Below are positions 1-4,835 of a DNA stretch of 5,395 nt, piece by piece. The translations under genes were made by a program, and so were the position numbers. The first letter of the stretch is position 1. The number at the start of each line of letters is the position of its first letter. The notes under the pieces are model-generated. The model did no database searches and had not been told where the DNA came from. It saw only the letters and a list, made by a program, of their open reading frames with translations. Source of the DNA: an uncultured Oscillospiraceae bacterium (GTDB lineage Bacteria > Bacillota > Clostridia > Oscillospirales > Oscillospiraceae); assembly GCA_910588365.1 (NCBI GenBank), contig CAJUQS010000009.1, positions 1 to 5,395 on the forward strand, written 5' to 3'.

Positions 1-74
1 AGGAATATATGGAAGCCAAGCGGGAGTTCTGGCTTTGGGAGCGTCCGCCCAAGGCGAAATCCGACCGGGCTTGA
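1..74 (+). CDS. C-terminal end of an unidentified upstream protein (partial)
   Basis: Reading frame 3 is open from the window edge and ends at a TGA at 72-74. It encodes a tail rich in charged and aromatic residues (EYMEAKREFWLWERPP, then a lysine/arginine-rich end, KAKSDRA). I do not recognise the family. In Tn1549-like elements the gene before the mobilization block often encodes a replication or partition type protein, but nothing here proves that. The other two forward frames also stay open over this short stretch, so the frame choice rests on amino-acid composition and on the stop falling just before a palindrome-rich non-coding region. Confidence 0.4.
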   Translation, partial: EYMEAKREFWLWERPPKAKSDRA

Positions 75-95
75 ACCTACCCCGACCGTTCTCCC

Positions 96-108
96 GCGCC
101 GCAGGCGC
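96..108. repeat. Short GC-rich inverted repeat
   Basis: GCGCC at 96-100 and GGCGC at 104-108 form a 5-bp perfect stem with a 3-nt loop, 21 nt after the stop of the upstream partial gene. No T tract follows on the + strand, so a simple Rho-independent terminator is unlikely. Confidence 0.4.
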
Positions 109-128
109 AGAGGGCGGTATTGTCTTAA

Positions 129-162
129 CAAGCAACGAATTTGCTGGGGCAAATTCAGCTTG
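129..162. repeat. Perfect 8-bp inverted repeat with outer arms, possible relaxosome site
   Basis: GAATTTGC at 137-144 and GCAAATTC at 149-156 are perfect reverse complements with a 4-nt loop TGGG. A further pair, CAAGC at 129-133 and GCTTG at 158-162, extends the structure outside a small asymmetric internal loop (3 nt on the left, 1 nt on the right). The element is moderately AT-rich in an otherwise GC-rich context and is not followed by a T run. This suits a protein-binding or extrusion site better than a terminator. Confidence 0.6.
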
Positions 163-164
163 AC

Positions 165-181
165 AGGGGCTTGCCGCCCCT
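165..181. repeat. 6-bp GC-rich inverted repeat
   Basis: AGGGGC at 165-170 and GCCCCT at 176-181 are perfect reverse complements around the loop TTGCC. It lies 3 nt after the preceding palindrome and 14 nt before the 12-bp-arm hairpin, so it is part of the same cluster. No T tract follows on either strand. Confidence 0.55.
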
Positions 182-191
182 ATGACCCCGC

Positions 192-230
192 AAAATGACC
201 GCCAACCGAACAATGTCAGTTGGCGGTCAT
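192..230 (-). terminator. Strong hairpin downstream of the Fic gene, probable leftward terminator
   Basis: ATGACCGCCAAC at 195-206 and GTTGGCGGTCAT at 219-230 are perfect 12-bp arms around a 12-nt loop. Read leftward, the hairpin begins 16 nt after the Fic stop codon (247-249) and is followed by TTTT (complement of 192-195, the last T lying in the stem) and then GCGGGG. This is a Rho-independent terminator with a short U tract for the antitoxin-Fic transcript. Read rightward there is no T tract. The position within the palindrome cluster leaves open a role in oriT. Confidence 0.55.
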
Positions 231-246
231 CACCGCACGTTATCCC

Positions 247-966
247 TTAATCTTCACGCCGGTAATGCGGCTCCGGCGTGTAGCGTTCTTTTTGGTACTT
301 CTGATATTTTTCAGAACGCTGACGTTCAAACTCCGTATCTGGCGTCAACTCGTACTCGATGGGATCATCACAAACGGCATCCATCAGTATCCGTTCAAGA
401 TACTCGTACTCGGAAAACTGGTCTAACGATGCCATCACAAAGGAATCCCGCACATACCCGGCGCTCTCGGCCAAAAGCTCCTGATCCATGTAATAGCCGT
501 AGTGTTCCACAAAGAATGTCAGCATCATAACAACCGTCCGGGTGTTCCCCTCACGAAAGGGGTGTATCTGCCAAATTTTCGCAAAGCACCGGGACACGGC
601 TGGCACAAAGGCTCCTCTTGAAAGAGCGTTCCAATCCTGGGCGTGAATATCCTGAAAGACAGACGCTAAATCATCACTGATCGCTTCATCGTTGCTGTAC
701 CACACGCTGCGGCCCGCAAGAAGCCGTTCCCGTTTCTCAATGTTGATGATACGAAACTGGCCCGCCCAATCGTAAAGGTCGCCAAACAAAAAGCGGTGGA
801 TGCTTTGCAGGCCCTCCGGCGTAAAGTCGTGGAAGCCCTGTTCGTAGAGCAGCATCATGTTTGCGCGGGACTGTTCTGCCTCGATCAAATCCAGCGTCTT
901 TTCATCTTTGATGGAAAGTGCGTTCCGCAGGACAGGAACATCATCATAGAGATAAGGATCAGCCAT
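247..966 (-). CDS. Fic-domain protein (putative class I Fic toxin)
   Basis: This 239-residue Fic/DOC-family protein probably transfers a nucleotide-derived group, typically AMP from ATP, to a target hydroxyl in the cytoplasm. The core motif HPFREGNTR lies at residues 135-143, with the catalytic His135, Glu139 at the metal-ligand position, Asn141 and Arg143. Residues 54-76 (LQSIHRFLFGDLYDWAGQFR) match the helix before the active site in Fic domains, and residues 80-92 are the likely flap. The canonical motif continues RxxR, but here the second arginine is Val146, which is unusual for an AMP transferase. No BID or secretion domain follows, only a Tyr/Lys/Glu-rich tail (about 213-239). The ATG at 966 overlaps the antitoxin stop by 8 nt, with only a weak AGG upstream, which suggests translational coupling. 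The biochemical activity and the target are not shown by the sequence. Confidence 0.88.
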   Translation of the reverse strand: MADPYLYDDVPVLRNALSIKDEKTLDLIEAEQSRANMMLLYEQGFHDFTPEGLQSIHRFLFGDLYDWAGQFRIINIEKRERLLAGRSVWYSNDEAISDDLASVFQDIHAQDWNALSRGAFVPAVSRCFAKIWQIHPFREGNTRTVVMMLTFFVEHYGYYMDQELLAESAGYVRDSFVMASLDQFSEYEYLERILMDAVCDDPIEYELTPDTEFERQRSEKYQKYQKERYTPEPHYRRED

Positions 967-1162
967 GCTTTCGTACCTGTGCGGCCAGTTTTGCGTGAGA
1001 AGCCAAGAGCGCCTGTTTCATCTGTTCGCCCGTGATCTCGCCTTTTGCCCAACTGCGGGAAAGAACCTGGGCATACCGGGAAACCGGCACACCTTCAATG
1101 GCATTGATGGCATCAGCCGTTTTTACTGCCGCAATTCTCCGCCGAATTTGTGCTGCTGTCAT
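959..1162 (-). CDS. VbhA-like antitoxin of the Fic toxin
   Basis: A 67-residue helical protein encoded just ahead of the Fic gene. Known VbhA antitoxins bind the Fic domain and insert a helix with the motif (S/T)xxxE(G/N), whose Glu blocks productive ATP binding. Here residues 19-24 read INAIEG, so Glu23 and Gly24 are kept but the Ser/Thr position is Ile19. Residues 28-55 (SRYAQVLSRSWAKGEITGEQ and onward) fit the C-terminal helices of the VbhA family (compare the VGELETSDV region of Bartonella VbhA). The ATG at 1162 is chosen because GAGGTGG (complement of 1168-1174) sits 5 nt upstream; extending the frame to 1603 would run antisense through mobC. The stop overlaps the Fic start by 8 nt, typical of a toxin-antitoxin operon. 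Confidence 0.82.
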   Translation of the reverse strand: MTAAQIRRRIAAVKTADAINAIEGVPVSRYAQVLSRSWAKGEITGEQMKQALLASHAKLAAQVRKHG

Positions 1163-1167
1163 ATCGA

Positions 1168-1174
1168 CCACCTC
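1168..1174 (-). promoter_or_regulatory. Shine-Dalgarno that fixes the antitoxin start
   Basis: On the minus strand this reads GAGGTGG, 5 nt before the ATG at 1162. The Fic gene itself has no comparable site, so antitoxin is probably made in excess over toxin. Confidence 0.75.
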
Positions 1175-1180
1175 TTTTAT

Positions 1181-1209
1181 AGGATAGCACATAATCGGCG
1201 AAAAGAAAA
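1181..1209 (-). promoter_or_regulatory. Candidate extended -10 promoter for antitoxin-Fic
   Basis: On the minus strand, TTTTCT (complement of 1204-1209) and TATCCT (complement of 1181-1186) are 17 nt apart, and TGC directly precedes the -10, giving an extended -10 form. Matches to consensus are only 3/6 and 4/6. Transcription would start at about 1174, leaving a leader of about a dozen nt that barely contains the Shine-Dalgarno. This makes the assignment uncertain. Confidence 0.28.
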
Positions 1210-1238
1210 GACGATTTTCCAACCACTGAAAAATGATT

Positions 1239-1244
1239 AAGGAG
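1239..1244 (+). promoter_or_regulatory. Ribosome binding site of mobC
   Basis: AAGGAG ends 5 nt before the ATG at 1250 and fixes the start of the first gene of the transfer operon. I find no convincing -35/-10 pair for the operon in 1163-1249; a CATAAT at 1190-1195 has no good -35 partner. Confidence 0.75.
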
Positions 1245-1249
1245 ACAAT

Positions 1250-1573
1250 ATGAGAAAACGTAATTGCAGGGTGGAGATTTATTTCACCAAGACCGAACTG
1301 GAAACCCTGACAAAAAAGGTCAGAAAGAGCGGCCTGTCCCGTGAGGGCTACTGCCGCCGCATCCTCAACGGCGCGGTGGTGAAAGAGGCCCCGCCCGCCG
1401 AGCTGCCGCTGCTGATCCGGGAGGTGCGGCGCGTGGGCTATAACATCGACCAGCTTTTGAAGCGGGCCAACTCCATCGGCCTGCTGGACGTGCCCCAGCT
1501 CCGCAAGGCTCTGGAGGACAACCGGGCCGTGGAAAAGCTGATCGTGGACACCTACACCACCCCCTCCGACTGA
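1250..1573 (+). CDS. mobC: MobC-type relaxosome accessory protein
   Basis: A 107-residue plasmid-mobilization accessory protein. Residues 5-45 (CRVEIYFTKTELETLTKKVR onward) look like a ribbon-helix-helix: a short beta strand RVEIYF followed by two helices, suited to binding an inverted repeat at oriT. Residues 55-90 (LLIREVRRVGYNIDQLLKRA and on) match the C-terminal part of the bacterial MobC family, whose members have the G-x-N-x-[ND]Q pattern seen here as GYNIDQ. Such proteins bind oriT, help melt it, and recruit the relaxase. It is the first gene of the operon, with AAGGAG 5 nt before the ATG, and its stop is 1 nt from the relaxase start. An RHH protein could also autoregulate the divergent intergenic region, but no operator is proven. 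Confidence 0.88.
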   Translation: MRKRNCRVEIYFTKTELETLTKKVRKSGLSREGYCRRILNGAVVKEAPPAELPLLIREVRRVGYNIDQLLKRANSIGLLDVPQLRKALEDNRAVEKLIVDTYTTPSD

Positions 1574-1574
1574 T

Positions 1575-2999
1575 ATGGCCGTGACCTCCATCTGGCCCAT
1601 CAAGGGGCGCGTGGACAGAGTGATAAACTACGCCCGGAACCCGGAAAAGACCACCGAGGCCAGCTATGAGGAACTGGCATCCCTCCACGCTGTTGACAAT
1701 GTGGTGGAGTATGCCGCTAATGATATGAAAACGGAGCGCCGCTCCTATGTGTCCTGCCTGAACTGCCGGGAGGACACCGCCGCCGCACAATTCATGGAGA
1801 CAAAGCGGTTATGGGGCAAGCTGGGGGGCCGGGTGTGCTACCACGGGTATCAGTCCTTTAAGGCGGACGAGGTAACGGCGGAAACCGCCCATGAGATCGG
1901 CGTCAAGCTGGCCCAGGAGTTGTGGGGCGACCGTTTTGAGGTGGTAGTGGCGACCCACTGTAATACCGGCCATTATCATAATCACTTCGTCATCAATTCT
2001 GTGTCCTGGGCAGACGGCTATAAATTCTACAATTCCCCCGCCGACTATGCCCGTATGCGGGAGGCGTCAGACCGGCTTTGCCGGGAGTACGCCATTTCCG
2101 TGATAGAGAACCACGGCGGGCGGGCCAAGCACTACGCCGAATGGCAGGCCGAGCAGAACGGCAAACCCACCCACCGGGGCACCATCCGGGCGGATATTGA
2201 CCGGGCCATCCTCGCATCCACCACCGAGCGCGACTTTCTGCGGGTGATGGGTGAAATGGGCTACCAGCTCAAAACAAGGGGCAAGGGCGGCAAGACCCTG
2301 AAATATCCAGCCCTGAAACCGCCCGACGCTGGCGGTTACTTCCGTTTCCACAAGCTGGGTGAGGGCTACTCCCTGGACGAGATCAAAGAGCGTATTCTGC
2401 ACAACCTCCAAAAGCAAGTGCCATTCCCGGAGGTAGTGCATCGTCCGCCCCGGCGCTACCGGGTACGGGGAAAGCCCCGGAAGAAAATTACCGGCCTGCG
2501 GGCGCTGTACTTCCGATATTGCTATGAACTTCACATCATCGTCAAACGACCGGCATCCGTCAAGCGGGTGTCTTTTTTGTTGCGTGAAGATATAGCCAAG
2601 CTGGACAGGCTGGACGCGGAAACCCGGTTTTTGGGAAAGCACCACATCGGCACCATCGGGGAACTGACCGCCCACCGGGAAACGGTGTCGGCGGAGGTGG
2701 ACGCCCTGACCGCCCAGCGGCAGGAACTCCGTAAGGAACTGCGGCGGCTGAACCGGCAGGGTGACGCCGCAGCGGTGGACGAGGTGAAGCAGAAGATCAG
2801 CGCCCTGTCCAGCCGAATCAGGGCGGCACGAAAGGAGGTGGTCTTATGTGACGGTATCGCCCAGCGTTCCGGGCAGGTCAAGGAAAACCTGGAACGGCTG
2901 ATAGAGCAAAAGGAAACCGAACGAAAGGAGTTGACACAGCATGAGCTATTCAGGCGACGCGGCGGAGCAGGTCGTGAGGCTGTCCCTGGAAACAGGTGA
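1575..2999 (+). CDS. Relaxase / mobilization nuclease (HUH, VirD2-like MobA family)
   Basis: A 474-residue relaxase that would nick oriT, stay bound to the 5' end and pilot the strand into the recipient. The likely catalytic Tyr19 lies in VINYARNPEKT (17-27). The metal-binding motif is THCNTGHYHNHFVIN (127-141), with His128, His133, His135 and His137; this is the HxxxxHxH signature of the Relaxase (PF03432) family, with Asn130 where many relatives have Asp. A basic middle part (about 285-305) may bind DNA, and residues 367-455 are a charged, heptad-like helix, probably coiled coil. There is no Shine-Dalgarno before the ATG, so translation likely depends on reinitiation after mobC. The 3' end overlaps the next gene by 59 nt, so the last 20 codons share DNA with that gene's start. 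Confidence 0.93.
   Translation: MAVTSIWPIKGRVDRVINYARNPEKTTEASYEELASLHAVDNVVEYAANDMKTERRSYVSCLNCREDTAAAQFMETKRLWGKLGGRVCYHGYQSFKADEVTAETAHEIGVKLAQELWGDRFEVVVATHCNTGHYHNHFVINSVSWADGYKFYNSPADYARMREASDRLCREYAISVIENHGGRAKHYAEWQAEQNGKPTHRGTIRADIDRAILASTTERDFLRVMGEMGYQLKTRGKGGKTLKYPALKPPDAGGYFRFHKLGEGYSLDEIKERILHNLQKQVPFPEVVHRPPRRYRVRGKPRKKITGLRALYFRYCYELHIIVKRPASVKRVSFLLREDIAKLDRLDAETRFLGKHHIGTIGELTAHRETVSAEVDALTAQRQELRKELRRLNRQGDAAAVDEVKQKISALSSRIRAARKEVVLCDGIAQRSGQVKENLERLIEQKETERKELTQHELFRRRGGAGREAVPGNR
2924..2930 (+). promoter_or_regulatory. Ribosome binding site of the pcfB-like gene, inside the relaxase gene
   Basis: AAAGGAG lies 10 nt before the ATG at 2941. It shows that the downstream gene starts within the relaxase coding region rather than at a later codon. 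Confidence 0.65.
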
Positions 3000-3825
3000 G
3001 GTAGCCGTCAAGCTGGCCGGCGAGGGTGCCAAACAGCTTGCCATCCTCTTGTACGCCATCCTGCGGGAGCAGAAGAAAACCAAGGGCAAGACCCGCCTGA
3101 CCAATATGCTCCGCAGCGGCAAGGAGCTGAAGGTGTTCGCCGTGAAGGACAGCGACCTCCAGCTTTTTTGCCGGGAGGCCAAGAAGTACGGCGTCCTCTA
3201 CTGCGTCCTGAAAGACCGGGACGCCACGGACGGCATCACTGACATTATGGTGCGGGCCGAGGACGCCAGCAAGATCAACCGTATCTTTGAGCGGTTCAAC
3301 CTGGCTACCGTGGATATGGCTGAGATCAGGAGCGAGATCGAGCGCAGCCGCCAGGAACAGCAAGCAGAAGTCCCGGAAGCGCCAGCGGCGGCGGAACCGA
3401 TGACCGAGCAGGAGGTGGACGATCTGCTGGACGCCATGCTCTCCCCGCCCCCGGAACAGGAGGGCGATTTGCCCATCCCGGAGCGCACCGCACCCGAACC
3501 CGAACAGGATATGGACGAGTTTTTAGCGGCGGTGCTGGGCGCATCCCCCACCAGGGAGGAGGGCCAGACCGAAAACCCCACCGAAGGCCGGATCGAGAAA
3601 TCCCGTCAGTCCGAGCCTACCTCAAAGCCCAAAGAGCCAGCCGCACCGGGTACTTCTGATCCGCAGGAGCGTTCCCGCCGTTCTGTCCGGCAGGAGTTGA
3701 ACGACATCAAAGCGGAACAGCGGCAGAAAGCGGAGGACAAGGCCAGGGGGAACACCAAGCGCCAGAAACCGGCCCAGCACAAGGCACCCCCCAAGAAAAA
3801 ATCTAAAAAGCAGAAGGAGCGATAA
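2941..3825 (+). CDS. PcfB-family (DUF3801) conjugation protein
   Basis: A 294-residue protein whose first ~135 residues match the PcfB/DUF3801 family found between relaxase and coupling-protein genes in Gram-positive conjugative elements. In pCF10, PcfB acts with the VirD4-like PcfC to present the relaxosome to the secretion channel. Visible parts: amphipathic helices (about 6-45), a compact domain with ELKVFAVKDSDLQLFCREAK (62-81) and YGVLYCVLKDRD (83-94), then a long disordered tail. The tail starts acidic and Pro-rich (about 140-215) and ends strongly basic (about 271-294, PPKKKSKKQKER). It holds two copies of an acidic-hydrophobic motif (158-167 and 190-199). The gene overlaps the relaxase by 59 nt and stops 2 nt before the next ATG. 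The function is inferred from the family; this protein is longer than a bare DUF3801 domain because of its tail. Confidence 0.85.
   Translation: MSYSGDAAEQVVRLSLETGEVAVKLAGEGAKQLAILLYAILREQKKTKGKTRLTNMLRSGKELKVFAVKDSDLQLFCREAKKYGVLYCVLKDRDATDGITDIMVRAEDASKINRIFERFNLATVDMAEIRSEIERSRQEQQAEVPEAPAAAEPMTEQEVDDLLDAMLSPPPEQEGDLPIPERTAPEPEQDMDEFLAAVLGASPTREEGQTENPTEGRIEKSRQSEPTSKPKEPAAPGTSDPQERSRRSVRQELNDIKAEQRQKAEDKARGNTKRQKPAQHKAPPKKKSKKQKER
3814..3819 (+). promoter_or_regulatory. Ribosome binding site of the ArdC-like gene
   Basis: AAGGAG lies within the last codons of the PcfB-like gene, 8 nt before the ATG at 3828. This supports tight translational linkage. Confidence 0.65.
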
Positions 3826-3827
3826 CG

Positions 3828-4823
3828 ATGCCGAATTATGATGATCTGTTTACCGGCCAGCCCGCCCCGCAGGAGGAATTTAACAAAGACGCATGGGCGG
3901 CGAAAAAGCAGGCGGAGCGCGAGGGCGTCTACGCCATGATCGACGACCACGTTCACGACATGGGCATGGATGGCGGCGTGTTCCAAGCCTATCTGGACGT
4001 GCAGGCCCGCTTTGACCTCTACTCCGTGAGCAACGCCATCCTGATCGCCGCCCAATGCCCGGAGGCCACCAAGCTGGCCGACTTCGACAGTTGGAAGGCT
4101 GACGGCGTGTACGTCAAGCGGGGCCAGGACGCCATCACCATTCTGGAACCGGGCAAGGAGTACAAAAAGGACGATGGCAGCGTGGGCGTGTCCTACAATG
4201 TGAAAAAGGTCTTTGATATTTCTCAGACCAGGGCCGAGCAGCGGCCCTCCCCTACCGTGGCCTGCGATGAGCGGCTTTTGCTGAAAGCCCTGATGAACAA
4301 CGCCCCCTGCCGCTTCTCCATCTCCAACGAACTGCCGGAGGGCACCAACATGGCCTATCACCCGCAGAACAATATCATCTATGTGCGGCAAGGGCTGGAT
4401 GCTCCCACCATTTTCCGGGGGCTGGCCCAGGAGCTTGCCCGCGCCCACATGGACAAGGGCGGTATCATCTGTGAAAGCCCGGACTTCACGGCGTACAGCG
4501 TATCCTATATGCTGTGCAAGAGAAACGGCGTGTCGGTGGAGGGCTTTTCCTTTGACCGCCTGCCGGAGAGCTACGCCATGATGGACTCCAAGGCGCTCCG
4601 GGCCGAGGTGGGCGTTATGCGTGACGTGGCTGGCAGTATCACCGCCGATATGAACCGGCTCTTTGCCGCCCAGGAGAAAGCGCAGAGCGTCGTCGCACGC
4701 TCCACATCCCTCGCTTCGCCGCAAGCGGCAAAGCTCACTCGTTCCGCTGCTCCTCCTTCCCCCACCGAACCCGCTTCGCTGGGCTTCGGCGGGGACCCCA
4801 ATAGGGACGGCGGCGCAAGGTAA
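3828..4823 (+). CDS. ArdC-like ssDNA-binding protein with degenerate metallopeptidase domain
   Basis: A 331-residue protein. Residues ~50-135 (RFDLYSVSNAILIAAQCPEA, then the FDSWKADGVYVKRGQDAITI region and KKVFDISQT) match the ArdC N-terminal ssDNA-binding domain (formerly DUF1738), as also found in LtrC-type proteins of Gram-positive elements. Residues ~175-275 match the companion IrrE/ArdC metallopeptidase-like fold. However, the zinc motif HExxH reads QELAR (201-205), and the downstream glutamates expected near 221-223 are Thr221 and Tyr223, so peptidase activity is doubtful. ArdC proteins protect transferred DNA from restriction; here a binding or coating role is more likely. Residues 290-331 (Ser/Pro/Ala-rich) are encoded by hairpin-forming DNA and look like an add-on. 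Alternative: a divergent primase-related accessory protein. Confidence 0.72.
   Translation: MPNYDDLFTGQPAPQEEFNKDAWAAKKQAEREGVYAMIDDHVHDMGMDGGVFQAYLDVQARFDLYSVSNAILIAAQCPEATKLADFDSWKADGVYVKRGQDAITILEPGKEYKKDDGSVGVSYNVKKVFDISQTRAEQRPSPTVACDERLLLKALMNNAPCRFSISNELPEGTNMAYHPQNNIIYVRQGLDAPTIFRGLAQELARAHMDKGGIICESPDFTAYSVSYMLCKRNGVSVEGFSFDRLPESYAMMDSKALRAEVGVMRDVAGSITADMNRLFAAQEKAQSVVARSTSLASPQAAKLTRSAAPPSPTEPASLGFGGDPNRDGGAR
4713..4734. repeat. Inverted repeat in the 3' end of the ArdC-like gene
   Basis: GCTT-C-GCCGC, then AA, then GCGGC-A-AAGC: nine paired positions with one C/A mismatch and a tight loop. It lies within a coding stretch that gives a low-complexity Ser/Ala/Pro tail, and is followed 25 nt later by a second, larger hairpin. 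Confidence 0.5.
4760..4794. repeat. Large GC-rich hairpin in the 3' end of the ArdC-like gene
   Basis: CCCC, CCGAA and CCC (4760-4772) pair with GGG, TTCGG and GGGG (4781-4794) around the loop GCTTCGCT. There is one A/C mismatch (4764/4790) and one bulged C (4784). No U run follows, so it is not a standard terminator. It lies about 40 nt before the start of the next gene and could affect mRNA stability or expression of the downstream genes. Confidence 0.55.
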
Positions 4824-4828
4824 GGAGG
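4822..4828 (+). promoter_or_regulatory. Strong ribosome binding site of the 63-residue ORF
   Basis: AAGGAGG overlaps the stop codon of the preceding gene and sits 7 nt before the ATG at 4836. Near-perfect complementarity to 16S rRNA strongly supports translation of this small ORF. Confidence 0.75.
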
Positions 4829-4835
4829 ACGCTCT

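Larger units (their letters stand above)
75..246. other. Non-coding palindrome-rich region, candidate origin of transfer (oriT)
   Basis: This 172-nt stretch has no convincing gene. It holds four inverted repeats in a row: 96-108 (GCGCC/GGCGC), 137-156 (GAATTTGC/GCAAATTC) with outer arms at 129-133 and 158-162, 165-181 (AGGGGC/GCCCCT), and 195-230 (12-bp arms). ATGACC also occurs twice directly, at 182 and 195. Clustered inverted repeats beside mobC and relaxase genes are typical of oriT regions, where the accessory protein binds an inverted repeat next to the nick. I see no match to the nick consensus of RP4 or RSF1010, so the oriT call is inference from structure and position. The last hairpin may instead, or also, be the terminator of the Fic gene. 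Confidence 0.45.

Noticed and set aside
195..530. Rightward open frame starting in the 12-bp hairpin arm and running opposite the Fic gene
   Set aside because: It has Arg/Thr/Ser-rich composition without a domain and lies antisense to a clear Fic motif.
1181..1187. CTATCCT on the minus strand, resembling part of the RP4-type nick consensus
   Set aside because: The match stops before the diagnostic G and no adjacent inverted repeat of useful length is present. The same bases serve better as a -10.
1190..1195. CATAAT as a -10 for the mobC operon
   Set aside because: It matches 5/6 of the consensus, but no acceptable -35 lies 16-19 nt upstream. The operon promoter remains unlocated and could be upstream or within the cassette.
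1193..1216. AATCG/CGATT inverted repeat between antitoxin and mobC as an operator
   Set aside because: It has only 5-bp arms with a 14-nt gap, which is easily chance in this short AT-rich region.
1163..1603. Upstream extension of the antitoxin frame to an ATG at 1603 (214 residues)
   Set aside because: The extension runs antisense through mobC and gives low-complexity sequence. The ATG at 1162 has a good Shine-Dalgarno and gives a normal VbhA length.
2067..2675. Antisense open frame (202 residues) opposite the relaxase
   Set aside because: It is a shadow of the relaxase frame in GC-rich DNA with no ribosome binding site or domain.
3606..4724. Long antisense open frame (372 residues) opposite the pcfB-like and ArdC-like genes
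   Set aside because: It is His/Gly/Val-rich with no recognisable domain, as expected for the reverse complement of GC-rich genes, and the + strand genes have clear family matches and ribosome binding sites.
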